Assembly (NCBI GenBank): GCA_963556695.1
Contig: CAUWAG010000008.1
Coordinates: forward strand, 1,054,001-1,118,000
Source: Anthostomella pinea
Taxonomy: Eukaryota > Ascomycota > Sordariomycetes > Xylariales > Xylariaceae
DNA length: 64,000 nt
Direction of reading: 5' to 3'
Under the pieces are notes generated by a model. It was not told where the DNA came from and did not search any database. It saw nothing but the letters and a program-made list of their open reading frames with translations. Numbering within the stretch: the first letter of the stretch is position 1; each line of letters begins with the position of its first letter. Below, piece by piece: positions 1 to 11,352 of the stretch. The translations under genes and the position numbers were made by a program.

Positions 1-1429
1 ACAGCATCTCGTCTTCTACGACCAGAACTGGACTACGCTTGGCGATAAACTTGGACTTGCTGAGAGGATATCAACGATAACAGGTATCGACAAGATGATC
101 CTCGAAAGTCATAATCTGGACTCTGCGAATGTGGGTGAGAAGATGAGCTGGGCATCCCTTCGATCCACCACTCGACGCGAAGATGAGGCATATTGCCTTT
201 TTGGAATATTCGGCGTGAATATGCCGTTGATATACGGAGAAGGCGAGAAGGCCTTTGCTCGCCTTCAAGAAGCCATCATGGCGGCGACTGACGATCCAAC
301 ACTCTTCGGCTTTGGGATGAGGGGAGAACGCATGTCTGCGTTACCGCTTAAAGTCTGGTTAGCCGATAATGACAGACTCCATGGTTTTCTGGCCAATAGG
401 ACGCAATGGTTCCACCACGCACACACTCTGGAGCTAATCCCAGGATGGCCGAAGTTTGGCTCTGCCGCCCCCAGCCTGTCAAGTAGGGGGGTCCGCATCG
501 AAGTGCTCCTTCTCCAGCTCAAGTCCTCTGATTACATAATAGATGACGACGATGGGCAAGGACCGGCAGAGCCTATGGCGGTAGCAGTGCTAGGGGTTCG
601 ACATAAGTCATGGCACGGCAATGTTGCTTTGGGCATAGTAATTCACCGCTGGGGAGAGAATCTCTACGGCAGGCCAACAACTTTGAGCGCCATTCGAGTG
701 CCATTCAAGACGGACTATAGCGACTTGTGGCCTCATCTAACCATAATTTACATCAAGCCCAGGGCTGTATCCCTTTTACATCATGAAGCAGGATTAACGC
801 TCGAGACCAGTCTTGTTGAAGCGTTTCCTGATGGGTCCCAACTAAACACAGTCATCACCGTTCCTCCGGCTATATATGACCCGGCAAGCAGCACGGTGAA
901 TTGGGGACAACACATGGACGGCATTAACCTGGGGCTTGTCTACTCCTACCCCAAAGGACACCGCTTCGCTCTATTGTTCACCGCCGAGCGCAATGCTAGA
1001 ATGGAACACGTTGACCTCGGCCGAGCCACGGGACCCGAACAAGTCGAACGACCTCCATCGCCGACTACACCCCAGTCCTTGCAGATACTGCAAATGCCCG
1101 AATTCAAACTGAGAAACTACTTGCTCGATCTGGCCCCAGGATATAAGCTTGACCACCCTCGCTTTATGGGTATGCGTTTCTTCATGGACGCAAGTCTATG
1201 GTTGAACCACGAAGAGTCCGCGCGAATAGTGTATTGTGTTGATAACTACCATCTCAGACACCCCAATTGTTCCCAGGGGAAGGCGAAATTCCCCCATATT
1301 TTCGCCGTCGCGACTACAGTCGAGGACATCCTTATGTATGCGAAAACAAGGAAAAATGCGATGAAAGGTCCTTACGCACGCTTGAGGAGATTACCGGCGC
1401 CAAGCGGGGGAACGTCTGGTACAGCTTGA
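1..1429 (+). CDS. HET-domain (heterokaryon incompatibility) protein, 5' end outside window
   Basis: The reading frame is open from base 2, so the start lies upstream of the window; about 475 residues are visible, ending at TAG 1427-1429. The first ~95 residues read as the C-terminal part of a HET domain: a TGI motif near base 85, then WASLRSTTRREDEAYCL, GIFGVNMPLIYGEGEKAF and RLQEAIM, the usual closing motifs of the family. The remaining ~380 residues are a divergent tail typical of large HET proteins, with no domain I can name. HET proteins mediate non-self recognition and cell death after hyphal fusion; that role is known for the family and inferred here. No intron is needed in the visible part. 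The next gene, on the other strand, is an interrupted large GTPase, so this end of the window looks like an accessory, possibly allorecognition-related, segment. Confidence 0.87.
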   Translation, partial: QHLVFYDQNWTTLGDKLGLAERISTITGIDKMILESHNLDSANVGEKMSWASLRSTTRREDEAYCLFGIFGVNMPLIYGEGEKAFARLQEAIMAATDDPTLFGFGMRGERMSALPLKVWLADNDRLHGFLANRTQWFHHAHTLELIPGWPKFGSAAPSLSSRGVRIEVLLLQLKSSDYIIDDDDGQGPAEPMAVAVLGVRHKSWHGNVALGIVIHRWGENLYGRPTTLSAIRVPFKTDYSDLWPHLTIIYIKPRAVSLLHHEAGLTLETSLVEAFPDGSQLNTVITVPPAIYDPASSTVNWGQHMDGINLGLVYSYPKGHRFALLFTAERNARMEHVDLGRATGPEQVERPPSPTTPQSLQILQMPEFKLRNYLLDLAPGYKLDHPRFMGMRFFMDASLWLNHEESARIVYCVDNYHLRHPNCSQGKAKFPHIFAVATTVEDILMYAKTRKNAMKGPYARLRRLPAPSGGTSGTA

Positions 1430-2182
1430 CTTCGTCAGAAATCAGACTCTCTTCACATACCACATGGGAAGTCTGCCGTTGAAGGCAATGCCGGATGAGG
1501 GCTTCTATCGCTGTCGGTGGTGCTGTCGGGTTTCCAGTGTCAGGGTGTCCAATGGACGCTCAAGGCATCAAGTACACCCAAGTGGCAATACACGTCTGTG
1601 TGAGAAGCTCTTCAAGCTTTCGGTCAGAATTATGCTAGTTAGGAGGTGCCATCCATCGACCATAGCCAAACACAACGACTTTCATTGCCAGTATAACCAT
1701 CCCGTCCCAGCCTACATCATGGTCTAATCTTGTTGCCTGCAAGATGGAAGCCCCCCTCCAGCCCTCCAGCCCTCCAGTCCTCCTGGGCCCAGCCCCTGTT
1801 CCCAACCTCTCCTTCTTCCCCTACAGCCTCTCGTTCAGAACTTCCTTGCTCCTGACGTCCATTAGGTGATCAGCGACGCCGAAGACACGGCGCTGCCGCG
1901 CAGGCCGACGGGGACGACGACGACGACGCGATCCAGGAGATGGCATCTACATCACGCGTCATGGCCAATGGTGTGCCGGTCGACCGGCAAGGCGTGGGCC
2001 AATACGGGTCCGAATGCGACGTGACATGGCAGGCGCGCGCGGACCGCAGGGATACCGATGACAATCACCAGTTCGCGATCACGACGGGGGTTGCGATCGG
2101 GCTGGCGGCGGCGCGTCGTGGTCAATCAGACGGAGGTGCTTCTGCCACGACGAGGCGGGGGACGGACGCCTGTGAATCGCCA

Positions 2183-2229
2183 TTGTTTTTTTCGTTGTTT
2201 TTTTCGTTGTTTTTTTCGTTGTTTTTTTT
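2183..2229. repeat. T-rich minisatellite, 12-nt unit
   Basis: About four tandem copies of TTGTTTTTTTCG are visible, the last with an extra T. It lies in noncoding DNA downstream of the HET gene. Confidence 0.85.
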
Positions 2230-3101
2230 GGAGAATATACTTAGCATCTTCCTGGATGACTGTCACCGCTGTAGAGTTGCCTATACGGGCGTGGCGAGGG
2301 GTTGTGCCTTGTGGTAGCGGTATCCAGAATAAGGACCAGGGTCACGAATGGTGGCTATTGGTCTGTATTCTGGAAGTTGCTTGATTGAAAGAAGGGATGG
2401 GTGGTGTCCCCATCCCAGAAGTAGCTATTATCCCAGTTGGGTACAAATCAGGTACAAACGGGTACCCGTTGGGCTCCAAGGTACCTTGTATCCTGGTCCG
2501 TGACCCATCCGTCATTGTGGATGGAAAACGGGTTGAGGAGCCACAGGGTGTGTTAGATATGCAATGCACCGCGGGCGAACTGTCGGGGTACTACTGTATC
2601 TCCAGAACTGCACAGCGCCTGATACGAGGCTTCCAGTCAAAGTCATTTTGCCCCGAAAGAAACCACAGGAGGCCTCCTGACACTGTGAGCGAGTCCAAAG
2701 GATGAAAACGGCGTCACAGGCATTGAGGGAGCTTAGGGTGTAAGAGAACGCATTGCTATGGAAAGAGAAATCTGCGCAGTATATGACAAGTATGGATTGC
2801 CCCTAGCCTCATTGGCTTCATCTGCACTGCCGCACATCACCGTAGATCTATGTGATCGTAAAGTAGATGATGGTGGAACCCACCAAGGACAGCGGCGCCT
2901 ATATGGTGAGTGTCCTCCTAGCCTGGTGGCCTGTAACCTCAGGGAGTCAGATCTAGTCCAGGTCCAGATCAGTCCACCACAGTATGCAGAAGTAAGAAGA
3001 TAAACGCATGCGTATGGTCAGTGACACACCGGCCAGATATTGCGCAAGCCGGTAGTGGTACTGAGCCAATACCCTCAAAGGAGTCCGACCCGAGTGAGAC
3101 G

Positions 3102-3143
3102 GAATGCCGAAGGGGGTGGAGAGAATGCCGAAGGGGGTGGAGG
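3102..3143. repeat. 21-nt direct tandem duplication
   Basis: Two adjacent copies of a 21-nt unit beginning GAATGCCGAAGGGGGTGGAG lie 25 bp downstream (on the minus strand) of the GTPase stop codon, in its presumed 3' UTR. Confidence 0.8.
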
Positions 3144-4806
3144 GGATGGTATGTGGTGTTGAGGCAGCTATAGCTCAAGACCGTCCAGCTGAGAAGGCTC
3201 GAACTGGCCATTGACCGCTTTCAAGATTTGCAAGATTGCTTCTCTGCCGGCTCTAGAACCATCCGTCATGTCTGGACCAAGAATCAGATTGGCGTAGTCT
3301 GAGTTCATTCGGTCTAGCATGGTCGCAATCTGGGCCTCGAGGTCGGACTGCAGCTTGTCGCACATGGCGATCAGCTTCTTCTTGACTGGGTCAGTGGCAG
3401 CACTGAAGATCCCCTTGCCCTGCTCCCTAATTTCTTGCATCATGGCATTCTGGATGCGGAAGAATACGCCAGAGCCTCTGGGAAGAGTCAGCATTCTCTT
3501 CCTATGTGTCGTTGTAGATTTTAAGGCCTTACCTTTATCCTGGGCGCACGTGGTGTATGTTCTCGTCATTCTCTGCTTGATCGCGGGAGTGAAATCCCGG
3601 CTTGCCTCGCGCTGGACAGCTGTAATCTCATCGCCGAAAGAATTGATCATCTTGTCAACCTCACGCGCGCGTGCTTTCACCTGGCCTTGAAGCATGTTCA
3701 GGCTGGTGAAGGTAACTTTAGCTTCCAGTCGGCCCTTCATGTGGTCATGGAGCTTTTGGAACTGAACCGCAGAAACCTTGGTGAACTCTTTCAAGACTTG
3801 CGGGATTTTCTTCGAAAATGTGCGCTCCCATGCGGCACCAAGGCCCTTCTTCAGGGGCGTGGATGGTTCTAGGTTGCTGGTTAGCGACTCCGGCGATGTG
3901 TTTCGGGTGCAGAGATCGATGCTAAAATGTGTGTCGCGGTCATTCCTTACCTTCATTGAAGTCTCGAGGACCCATTTTGCCCGAGTAAACACCCCTACAG
4001 TTGATCAGCCTAGGCTGTAGCAGTTGGAACGGGAAAACATACTCTCGACGGCAAGCCGCCTTGTATGAAACGCAAGGTAAGCCATTACCACCTTTCTGTA
4101 CCCGTGGCCATTCCTGTGCAATAGACGGGGCGCATTTGGCAGCATTGGTGACGGATGACTCGAACAGGTCGAATATTCGCTTCGATAGGATGTTCTTGCA
4201 CTTCCGTACAAGTTCATTAACAGCAGCTTTGAGTTCCTGCATCCCACAAGTTAATCACATTGCTGGCGGCTTGGGGGTGGTAGGAGCTTACCTTCTCCAG
4301 GCCTACAAGCGCGAACTTGACGCTGGCCATCTCGTCTTTCTTCTCTTCGTCGGTGAGCGGGATCTCGAAGTCACTCTTCGAGGACCATATGAAGAGGGAG
4401 TTCAGAACCTGAAGCAGGTCATTCAGAAATGCCTTGTCGTTGCTGATACACCTAGCCTCGGTTGACTTCTTCGCGTGGGCTATCAGCTGCGGGATCTCCG
4501 TCGTCTCTGGAGTTTCGAAACCCTCAAACTGATCCTCAGTATCCAATCGTCCGCACTTTTCCTGGTATGCGCGGCTGCTGACACAGAAGACGGGCAATGA
4601 CCGCGCAACTTGGTTGTAATCCCGAACTTCATGTTCCGGATCGCAAGCAGCGGGGTTCTCTCCTTGAGAGCTATCCTGGTCAAGTCTGCCATCGCCCAGT
4701 TAGCTTTACTTGTTCTATACTGAACCCTCAAGAATGTCTGTCTTGCCACGTCACGCACACACCACTTGGCCCCATGCGGTGTACGTGTGGGAGTATTTGA
4801 AGCGCT

Positions 4807-4880
4807 GAAATAAGCACTTTGGAATAAGCATTGAGAGCCCCTAGTGGACCGAAAGCTGCTCATTCCAGTGTGCTTATTCC
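4807..4880. repeat. 74-bp fold-back element, copy A
   Basis: Four copies of a 10-mer related to GGAATAAGCA lie at 4807, 4821 (forward) and 4857, 4871 (inverted), so the order is 10-4-10-26-10-4-10. The two 24-nt arms match at 20 of 24 positions as an inverted repeat. It sits inside the 285-nt intron (4970-4686) of the large GTPase. I see no clear target-site duplication. Confidence 0.85.
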
Positions 4881-5907
4881 ACCACAACAGGTACATATCC
4901 TGGAATCGAGACGCGCGGATTGAGACATTGGGGAGTGACTGTACCAGACCAGAACATAAGGGCGACTTACTCTTTCAATCCGAGCGCGTAGTCACTACGG
5001 ATAGACTTTCTGGCATACTCACTGCGAGCAGCAATGCACCGGGATGTGAGGCGAGCCTGCAGCTCCTAGCATGCATCTGCAACCTCACCACCACGTGCAA
5101 CAGCAACTTCGATCTTCTCGTCGAGCTGCTCCTTCTCTTCGGATGCAGTAGCCTTCTGAGACCAGAGAAATTCGAGCATGCATCGAATGTTCTCTCCAGT
5201 AAGGCCTTGCTTATCCCCGAACTTGGGAATGTCTTTCTCCAAATTATCCCAGTAGTTGTTAGCAGAGACATAGGCAGATACGTCTTCAGATATCTCATCG
5301 TTTGCTGTCCGACGTCGTTTGCGGGTTCGGGCACCCTGGACCGTGGCTTTGCGCTTCCGGGTGGTCTCCTTCGGAGCATAGACAGCTACTCCCGTGCTTT
5401 GACGTCCCGCGAGGCTTTCCCATTGCCGGAGGCGTTTGTCGAGCTCCGTCACATAGGCGGAAAGAGATCCGGTACGCTTCTTGTCGTTCTCAAGCTCTGC
5501 TTCCTGTGTTGACTCCCATTTCTTGAGCTCTGCTCGCTTTTTCCCGAGCGCATGAAGATCTCTAGTCAAGCCCAGTGTCTGCTGCCTCATCTACCAGAAT
5601 GTTGTCCGTCTTGGAGCAAATGAAGGTAATGTTCGAGCTATTGCCGTCAAATCTTAGCTGCTGCTTGAAAGACTGCCCAAGCAGCTTTTGCGCCGTCTTA
5701 TCATCAACCGCGCGGGTGATGCTAGTCACAATCCAGATTGCATTGCATCTCTCCACATACTTGCCGGCAACTGCTGATCGGGCTGCGTTGGAGTCTTCGA
5801 CACTGGGCTATATAACAGTTAGTAGGGGTCAGGACGGATACAGTCACCACTCATAAGTCTCCGTCCTCGCACTCGAGACTCGTTTTCCCTGGCAGGATAC
5901 AGACAGT

Positions 5908-5981
5908 AGAATAAGCAGCTTGGAACAAGCAATCATGTTGTCACGAGCCGTGTTAATCGCTTATTCCATAGTGCTTATTTC
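5908..5981. repeat. 74-bp fold-back element, copy B
   Basis: It has the same architecture and spacing as the copy at 4807: 10-mers at 5908, 5922 (forward) and 5958, 5972 (inverted), with a 26-nt centre unrelated to that of the first copy. It lies inside the 266-nt first intron (6073-5808) of the GTPase gene. Confidence 0.85.
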
Positions 5982-7445
5982 ACACATAAAGAATGTCGCT
6001 GTGTATCCAAGACCTTGATTGCGGGGTGTACAGAGACTTCTGAGCGTGCAGTGTAATGGTATCATTCACTTACCAGATCAACAATTATTGCACCGGTTGA
6101 CAGCGCATCGCATTTAGTACGAATGCGAACAACCTTGATGAGGGGCCAGAGTTCCATGTGCCGATGTTTACCTTCATCTTCGCCATCCGCGGTATCTGAT
6201 ACTACCAGCTTCTCCTTGCTATCGATGTAGACTCGGATCGCCTGGTAGAAGTCATCGATTGTCGGGCTATGCTCAGATTTCGTGGTACCGAGGAGAGACT
6301 TCACCGCGGGATCGTTGGCTAGGCTCTCCACGTTGGTGTTAGCCAACGAGACTTTGGTGAGTTGGGGATAGACAGCTTTGATCTTGGCCCACGCGACACC
6401 AACATCGGCATCCCTGTTACTTCCCTCGTCAGAGACTTCACCCGTAGCACCCATGAGGTCTTGAAAGAGGTGCTTCAGCTCATACTGCCACTCGTCCGCC
6501 GTGATGAACTCTACCTCCGCAACGTAGCGATGATCAGGGTCCTCGGAAGGATTCCAAGAGAGTTCGGTTATGACTGCAGTACAAGCCCGGACACAGTTCG
6601 TTGGCACTAGTTTGGTCTCGTCCGCGAGGGCATTGATGACTGAGCTTTTGCCCTGGCCCGTACCACCAACGACACCGATCGTTGTCACGGGAGTCTTGGC
6701 TTGCTGAATGAGGTCTTTGACAGATTGTGACCAGCGATCGATATCGATGCCGGGCTTAATCGAGTCCAGCACTTGAGAAATGCTCCGGAGTATGCCAGGT
6801 CCAGTAGATTTGTGATGACCAAGGACTGTGGCGGACTCCTGGGTGATTGCTTGCTGGAGGTGAGAGAAAGTCACCTGCGAGCTGGCTGTCTTGGTAGGTT
6901 CCGCCACGGCCAGCTCAGTCTTGACACGTACAGGGGCAGAGTCGAGAACGACACCTGAGACGGCGTGGGCTTCAGAAGACTGATCGTCAGCCTGTTCCTC
7001 CTGTTTGACTAGAGGCATTGCTGCATGTGTAGCCGGTGGGACGGTTACGTTACTTGCAGATGGTGAACTGTTTTTGAGTATCGGTGTCGACAGGCTGATA
7101 GGAAGTGCAATAGTCTGTTCACCTGCTGGCGTTGAATGACCGCGAGCGAGAGTGCCTGGGTTTACCATGGAGGCAGTATCAGCCTAGGCAGCCCCCTCAC
7201 CCGCTGGAGCTGAGAAACTGCGATCGAGTTCCGCCATATCTGGATGAGTGAGCACTCCGAGTCTAAGTGTGAGACGTGTAAAGTGTGAAAGTGTAGATAG
7301 ATTATATGGTAGATTATGTAGCTACCTGAGTGGCCTTTGTGTGCTTGCCAGTGAGGTACTCCGTCGTGTTACCGGAGACCTCGGGGTTGGAAGACTCGGC
7401 GTCAAAGGATAAAGGACACTGCGAGGTTGTAACCTCAGTTGCAGT

Positions 7446-7531
7446 GGAATGAGCAGTGGTGGGTGCTTATTCCAGCCAATTGTAGCTGGACTGAACTGCT
7501 TATGCCAACTGCTTATGCAAATGATTATTTC
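7446..7531. repeat. Rearranged relative of the fold-back element, copy C
   Basis: One forward 10-mer (GGAATGAGCA, 7446) is followed by four inverted ones (7464, 7497, 7510, 7522; for example TGCTTATTCC and TGCTTATGCC). The first pair forms an 8-bp-loop hairpin. Spacing is irregular, so this is a decayed or composite copy, located upstream of the GTPase start. Confidence 0.65.
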
Positions 7532-8343
7532 AACCGCTTGCCTGGGCCATGCTGCGATGAACGGGTAGGGCGACCTGGCGAATATTGGAAGGTTGTGAGA
7601 TTGTGAGGTTGCAAGTGGCCTTTGTGTGCTTGCAATCGTACGAAAGTGTATGGAGGGGGGAGAGATATAGGTTGCAGAAACAGAAAGTGAGGTGAGCCTC
7701 GAGGAGTTGCCAGTTGACAGGAGAGACGGGATTCCCAGATGGGGAATTGCAGAGAGTAAAAATATTTCAGAGTAGATGTCGAAGTGACAGTGCAAGAGAA
7801 GGGAGCTCCAGATTGGAGATGCGGGGAGTGAGATGGCCTGGAGTGTAGTGGACGTAGTCGACAAGCACCAGAAGCTCACAAGTCAAGAAGTTACTACCCT
7901 ATGTGTTGGTGTCTGTTCCAGGCAGAATGAGCATCACGAGGAAGTGGGAATAGATATGCGTTAAGTACTGTCAGGTTGCTGCGAAGTTCAGGTGCCGGCG
8001 GTAGGCAAGGTAGGCAGACGAATGTGGTCTAGAGAACCATAGTTGGACTTGCGGTGATGCGAATAGTCTGACCCTTGTTTGGAAGCACTGCTAGTTACGC
8101 GGTTACCCGCAGGTCAATGTGTTTTCTCAGAGCGAGATATCGTGTATCCTGAAGACGGGGGAGGTCAGAAGGAGATGGAGGTGAAGCTTAGGTTATTAAC
8201 AGATACCTTAGTTCGAGTAGCTTGCAGTGCCAGCATTTCTCGCAGCTGGCAGTAGCTCGACCCGCTTTTTAGACTTTACCATGGGACGTGCTTACCTTCA
8301 ACGTACAACACCATATAGAAATCAACGGTATATCTATCGAATC

Positions 8344-8416
8344 AAAATTAGTGCACTGGAATAAGTATTAAAAATGGCGTATTAAACATAGCTACTTATT
8401 CCGGTATGATTATTCT
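8344..8416. repeat. 73-bp fold-back element, copy D
   Basis: 10-mers lie at 8344 (decayed), 8358 (GGAATAAGTA), 8393 (TACTTATTCC) and 8407 (TGATTATTCT). The 14-nt period within each arm is the same as in the copies at 4807 and 5908, and the centre is 25 nt. It is intergenic, about 230 bp upstream of the CFIm25 start codon. Confidence 0.78.
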
Positions 8417-8642
8417 AGATTTCGAAATTTCCACGGGTGGTGTGAAATCTTATCAACATGACGCGCACGGACTTATGGGGGACTGAGTGTAGCTTGACGC
8501 GGTTTCGTCGGCCGGTGGAACCCTGGCTGCCAGCTGGTTGAGAGCTTCACTTTCGGTTTCGGGGAGCTTGCCAGTACCAACAACGTCCTCCAACACAGCA
8601 CCAACAACACTGAACTCAAGTCATTGGCACAGCTACACCAAC

Positions 8643-9515
<873 letters not shown>

Positions 9516-9680
9516 TTGTCATCAGGCAGCACGGATGAATTGCCAACTAGAAGGCGTCTGGCGCGGAGTCACACGACAGCATGGTATGCCGTCCTCATTG
9601 ACAGGGTTATGAGTATCATGATACAGCAAATGAATTCTGCATAGAGAGGTATCCTCTACATTGCAGCCCTACTTCCGTGT

Positions 9681-10491
9681 CTACGCCTTCTCGCCCTGAA
9701 TCGTGGCCACCACCTTCCTCGTGTGCTTCACCTGTCGGAACTCCAAGTACCAGATACCCTGCCAGGTTCCCGTCGCCTAGGTCCAATTAGCAACCTCGAG
9801 TACCTCGAGTACAAGCTGGGATGTCTGAGACTCACAAGCTTGCCATCCTTGATCGGAATCGTGATGCTGGCGCCAATCAACGCGCTCTTGATATGTGCCT
9901 AGTCCAAAACCAAACCATATTAGCCATCTGTCCTCCCGTGCTCCCCGTCCTCACACACACGACTCATATAGGTTAACCTACCGGCATGTCATCAGCCCCC
10001 TCGGCGCTGTGCCGGTACAGCTCCTGCCCCTTGGGCCCGGCCTCGGGCGCGATGCGGTCCAGCGCATCGCTCATGTCGGCGCGCACGTCGTCGTCCCAGT
10101 TCTCGTTGAGGCTGAGCGCGCAGCTGGTGTGCTGTACGAACAGGTTTAACAGGCCGACTTTGTACTGGGCGATCTCGGGCACGGCGCTGGCGACGTGGTC
10201 GGTGACGAGGTAGGAGCCGCGCGACCGCGGCGGCAGGCTGAACTGCTTCTGGAACCACGACATGGTGTTGGTGGCGGTGGTGGTGGGGCCTTGGTCGGAG
10301 GAGGGTTGATGGGTGGAAGACGGAGAAGACGCGGCGCTGAGGTAGGCGAAAGGCAGCGACGAGAGGTAATGGAATGCTCCTGGGAAGAAGGCCACGAGAA
10401 GCACCGAGAGGAGGAGGAGTGTGTAGAAGTGGTGGGAGAACGACGAGACAGACGTGGACGTGGATGACGGCATGGCGATGTCCAAATTCAT
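9681..10491 (-). CDS. YjbQ/UPF0047 family protein
   Basis: Three exons (10491-9982, 9898-9836, 9776-9681) join in phase 0. The core from Met at 10263 (MSWFQKQFSLPPRSRGSY) is 146 residues, the normal length of the family, and carries LLNLFVQHTSCALSLNEN, the His/Asp-rich LYRHSAEGADDMPAHIK, and ATGTWQGIWYLEFR at the end. Bacterial YjbQ proteins have weak thiamin-phosphate synthase activity; the fungal role is not established. An in-frame ATG at 10491 adds 76 residues including a hydrophobic stretch (about 16-45: LLLLSVLLVAFFPGAF). That would make a membrane-anchored or organelle-targeted form of 222 residues; it may instead be a translated-looking 5' UTR. The core start is the safer one. Confidence 0.88.
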
Positions 10492-11352
10492 CAAAGTTGC
10501 ATTGGACTCTCGAGGTAGTTTGGTGGGGTTTACTGCGTCAAGTGCTGAGGTGTGGGTGCCAGGTGGGTGAGACTCATGGGCGACACTCCTCCACCAGGGA
10601 TAAGGGGGGGCGTGAGCTAAGTAATATCAATCGTAGGAAGGTCTGACAAAGAAGAGTACATTCCTTGAAGCTTTGAACCATTCTTGAATGGCATCAACTC
10701 CAGAGCTCTTGATTCGGCACAGCTCCTAAGTGATCCCGGAGAACTTACCCGGAACCTGATGACTGACAGCCTGGAGGCTTCAGATGTTCAGAGGCATTGG
10801 ATATCTGCTGTAAAGTCTCATGCCATGGAACATCGCTGATCAACAACATGTAGTATCGAACTGGGCTTTTGTTTTCTCTTTGGAAACCCACAAATGCGCC
10901 TTTCGGTAACGATGGAGGTTATCTATCGGTTATGTTGATTTGCCGAAGAAACGCTGATGATGACAGCTCGCACCAAGCCAACCTTGATGGATCTAGCGTT
11001 ACGGCCAGCTGCCAGGGACTGGAATAAAAGTAAGCTCGTGCAAATCCTCGACGTCACCAAGCCAGCCAAACATTGAAATAGCGGGCAGCAATTGACTTTC
11101 GTCGAGCTCTCCTGCAGAAACCGGAACCTCGGGAGGTAATAACAAGAGCTCGACGGAGCTCCGTGGTTGGTTCGATCTGTTACACACACCAAAGCAAAGC
11201 AAAGCAAAGCAATTCCAAGCAAGCCTGAGATTGTGTTGTCTTCATCCACATCGAGTCGCTGTTATTGGTACTTGTTTTGTTTGTCTGTCAGTTCATCCAA
11301 TCCGCATGGATTGCCGCCCGCCGCGGCGTTGACCCCTACCGTCCCCGTCACC
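10492..11352. other. Intergenic region, no supported gene
   Basis: This is the upstream region shared by the YjbQ-type gene (minus) and the hydrolase gene (plus). It contains a short (AAAGC)4 microsatellite at 11191-11210 about 140 bp before the hydrolase start. Short open frames on both strands lack motifs. Confidence 0.6.

Larger units (their letters stand above)
1430..3167. other. Intergenic, no supported gene
   Basis: This stretch lies between the HET gene and the 3' end of the GTPase gene. The open frames here are short and lack recognisable motifs or plausible splice partners. It contains a T-rich 12-nt tandem repeat (2183-2229) and a 21-nt direct duplication (3102-3143), described separately. 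The segment around 2430-2500 is rich in GGTAC words but matches nothing I recognise. Confidence 0.6.
3168..7168 (-). pseudogene. SLIP-GC-like dynamin-superfamily large GTPase, frame interrupted
   Basis: Exons join in phase as 7168-6074, 5807-(frameshift)-4971, 4685-4292, 4236-4043, 3994-3951, 3868-3533 and 3475-3168, starting at an ATG. The protein has a G1 P-loop GGTGQGKSS (residues 168-176), a G4-like CSKTD, a charged coiled-coil with a basic KRKAT/RKRRR stretch, the family motif LPVFCVSSRAYQ, and a C-terminal helical region. This order matches fungal relatives of the nuclear GTPase SLIP-GC. Three things are wrong. G3, normally DLPG, reads DLPS across the first splice. The frame shifts by one base near 5565-5595. 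An in-frame TAG lies at 5068-5066, with coding-like sequence continuing to 4971. Splicing around the lesions is possible only with weak sites (a 58-nt intron ending AAG; a 51-nt intron starting GTTGCT). Either it is a young pseudogene or the sequence has errors. The first and third introns (266 and 285 nt) each carry a fold-back element; the other introns are 48-82 nt. Confidence 0.6.
7169..8642. other. Intergenic region upstream of two divergent genes
   Basis: This is the shared upstream region of the GTPase (minus) and the CFIm25 gene (plus). It holds the fold-back copies at 7446 and 8344. An open frame at 7322-7879 on the minus strand is low-complexity and has no family features. I see no RNA gene. 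Confidence 0.6.

Noticed and set aside
2385..2705. 106-codon open frame on the plus strand with repeated GGTAC words
   Set aside because: No motif, start context or splice partners; composition suggests noncoding repeat-like DNA.
7322..7879. 185-codon minus-strand open frame upstream of the GTPase
   Set aside because: Low-complexity Ser/Leu/Pro text, overlaps the fold-back element copy at 7446, and gives no plausible exon for the GTPase.
8538..8642. N-terminal extension of the CFIm25 protein
   Set aside because: No ATG in the extension; the ATG at 8643 has good context and fits family length.
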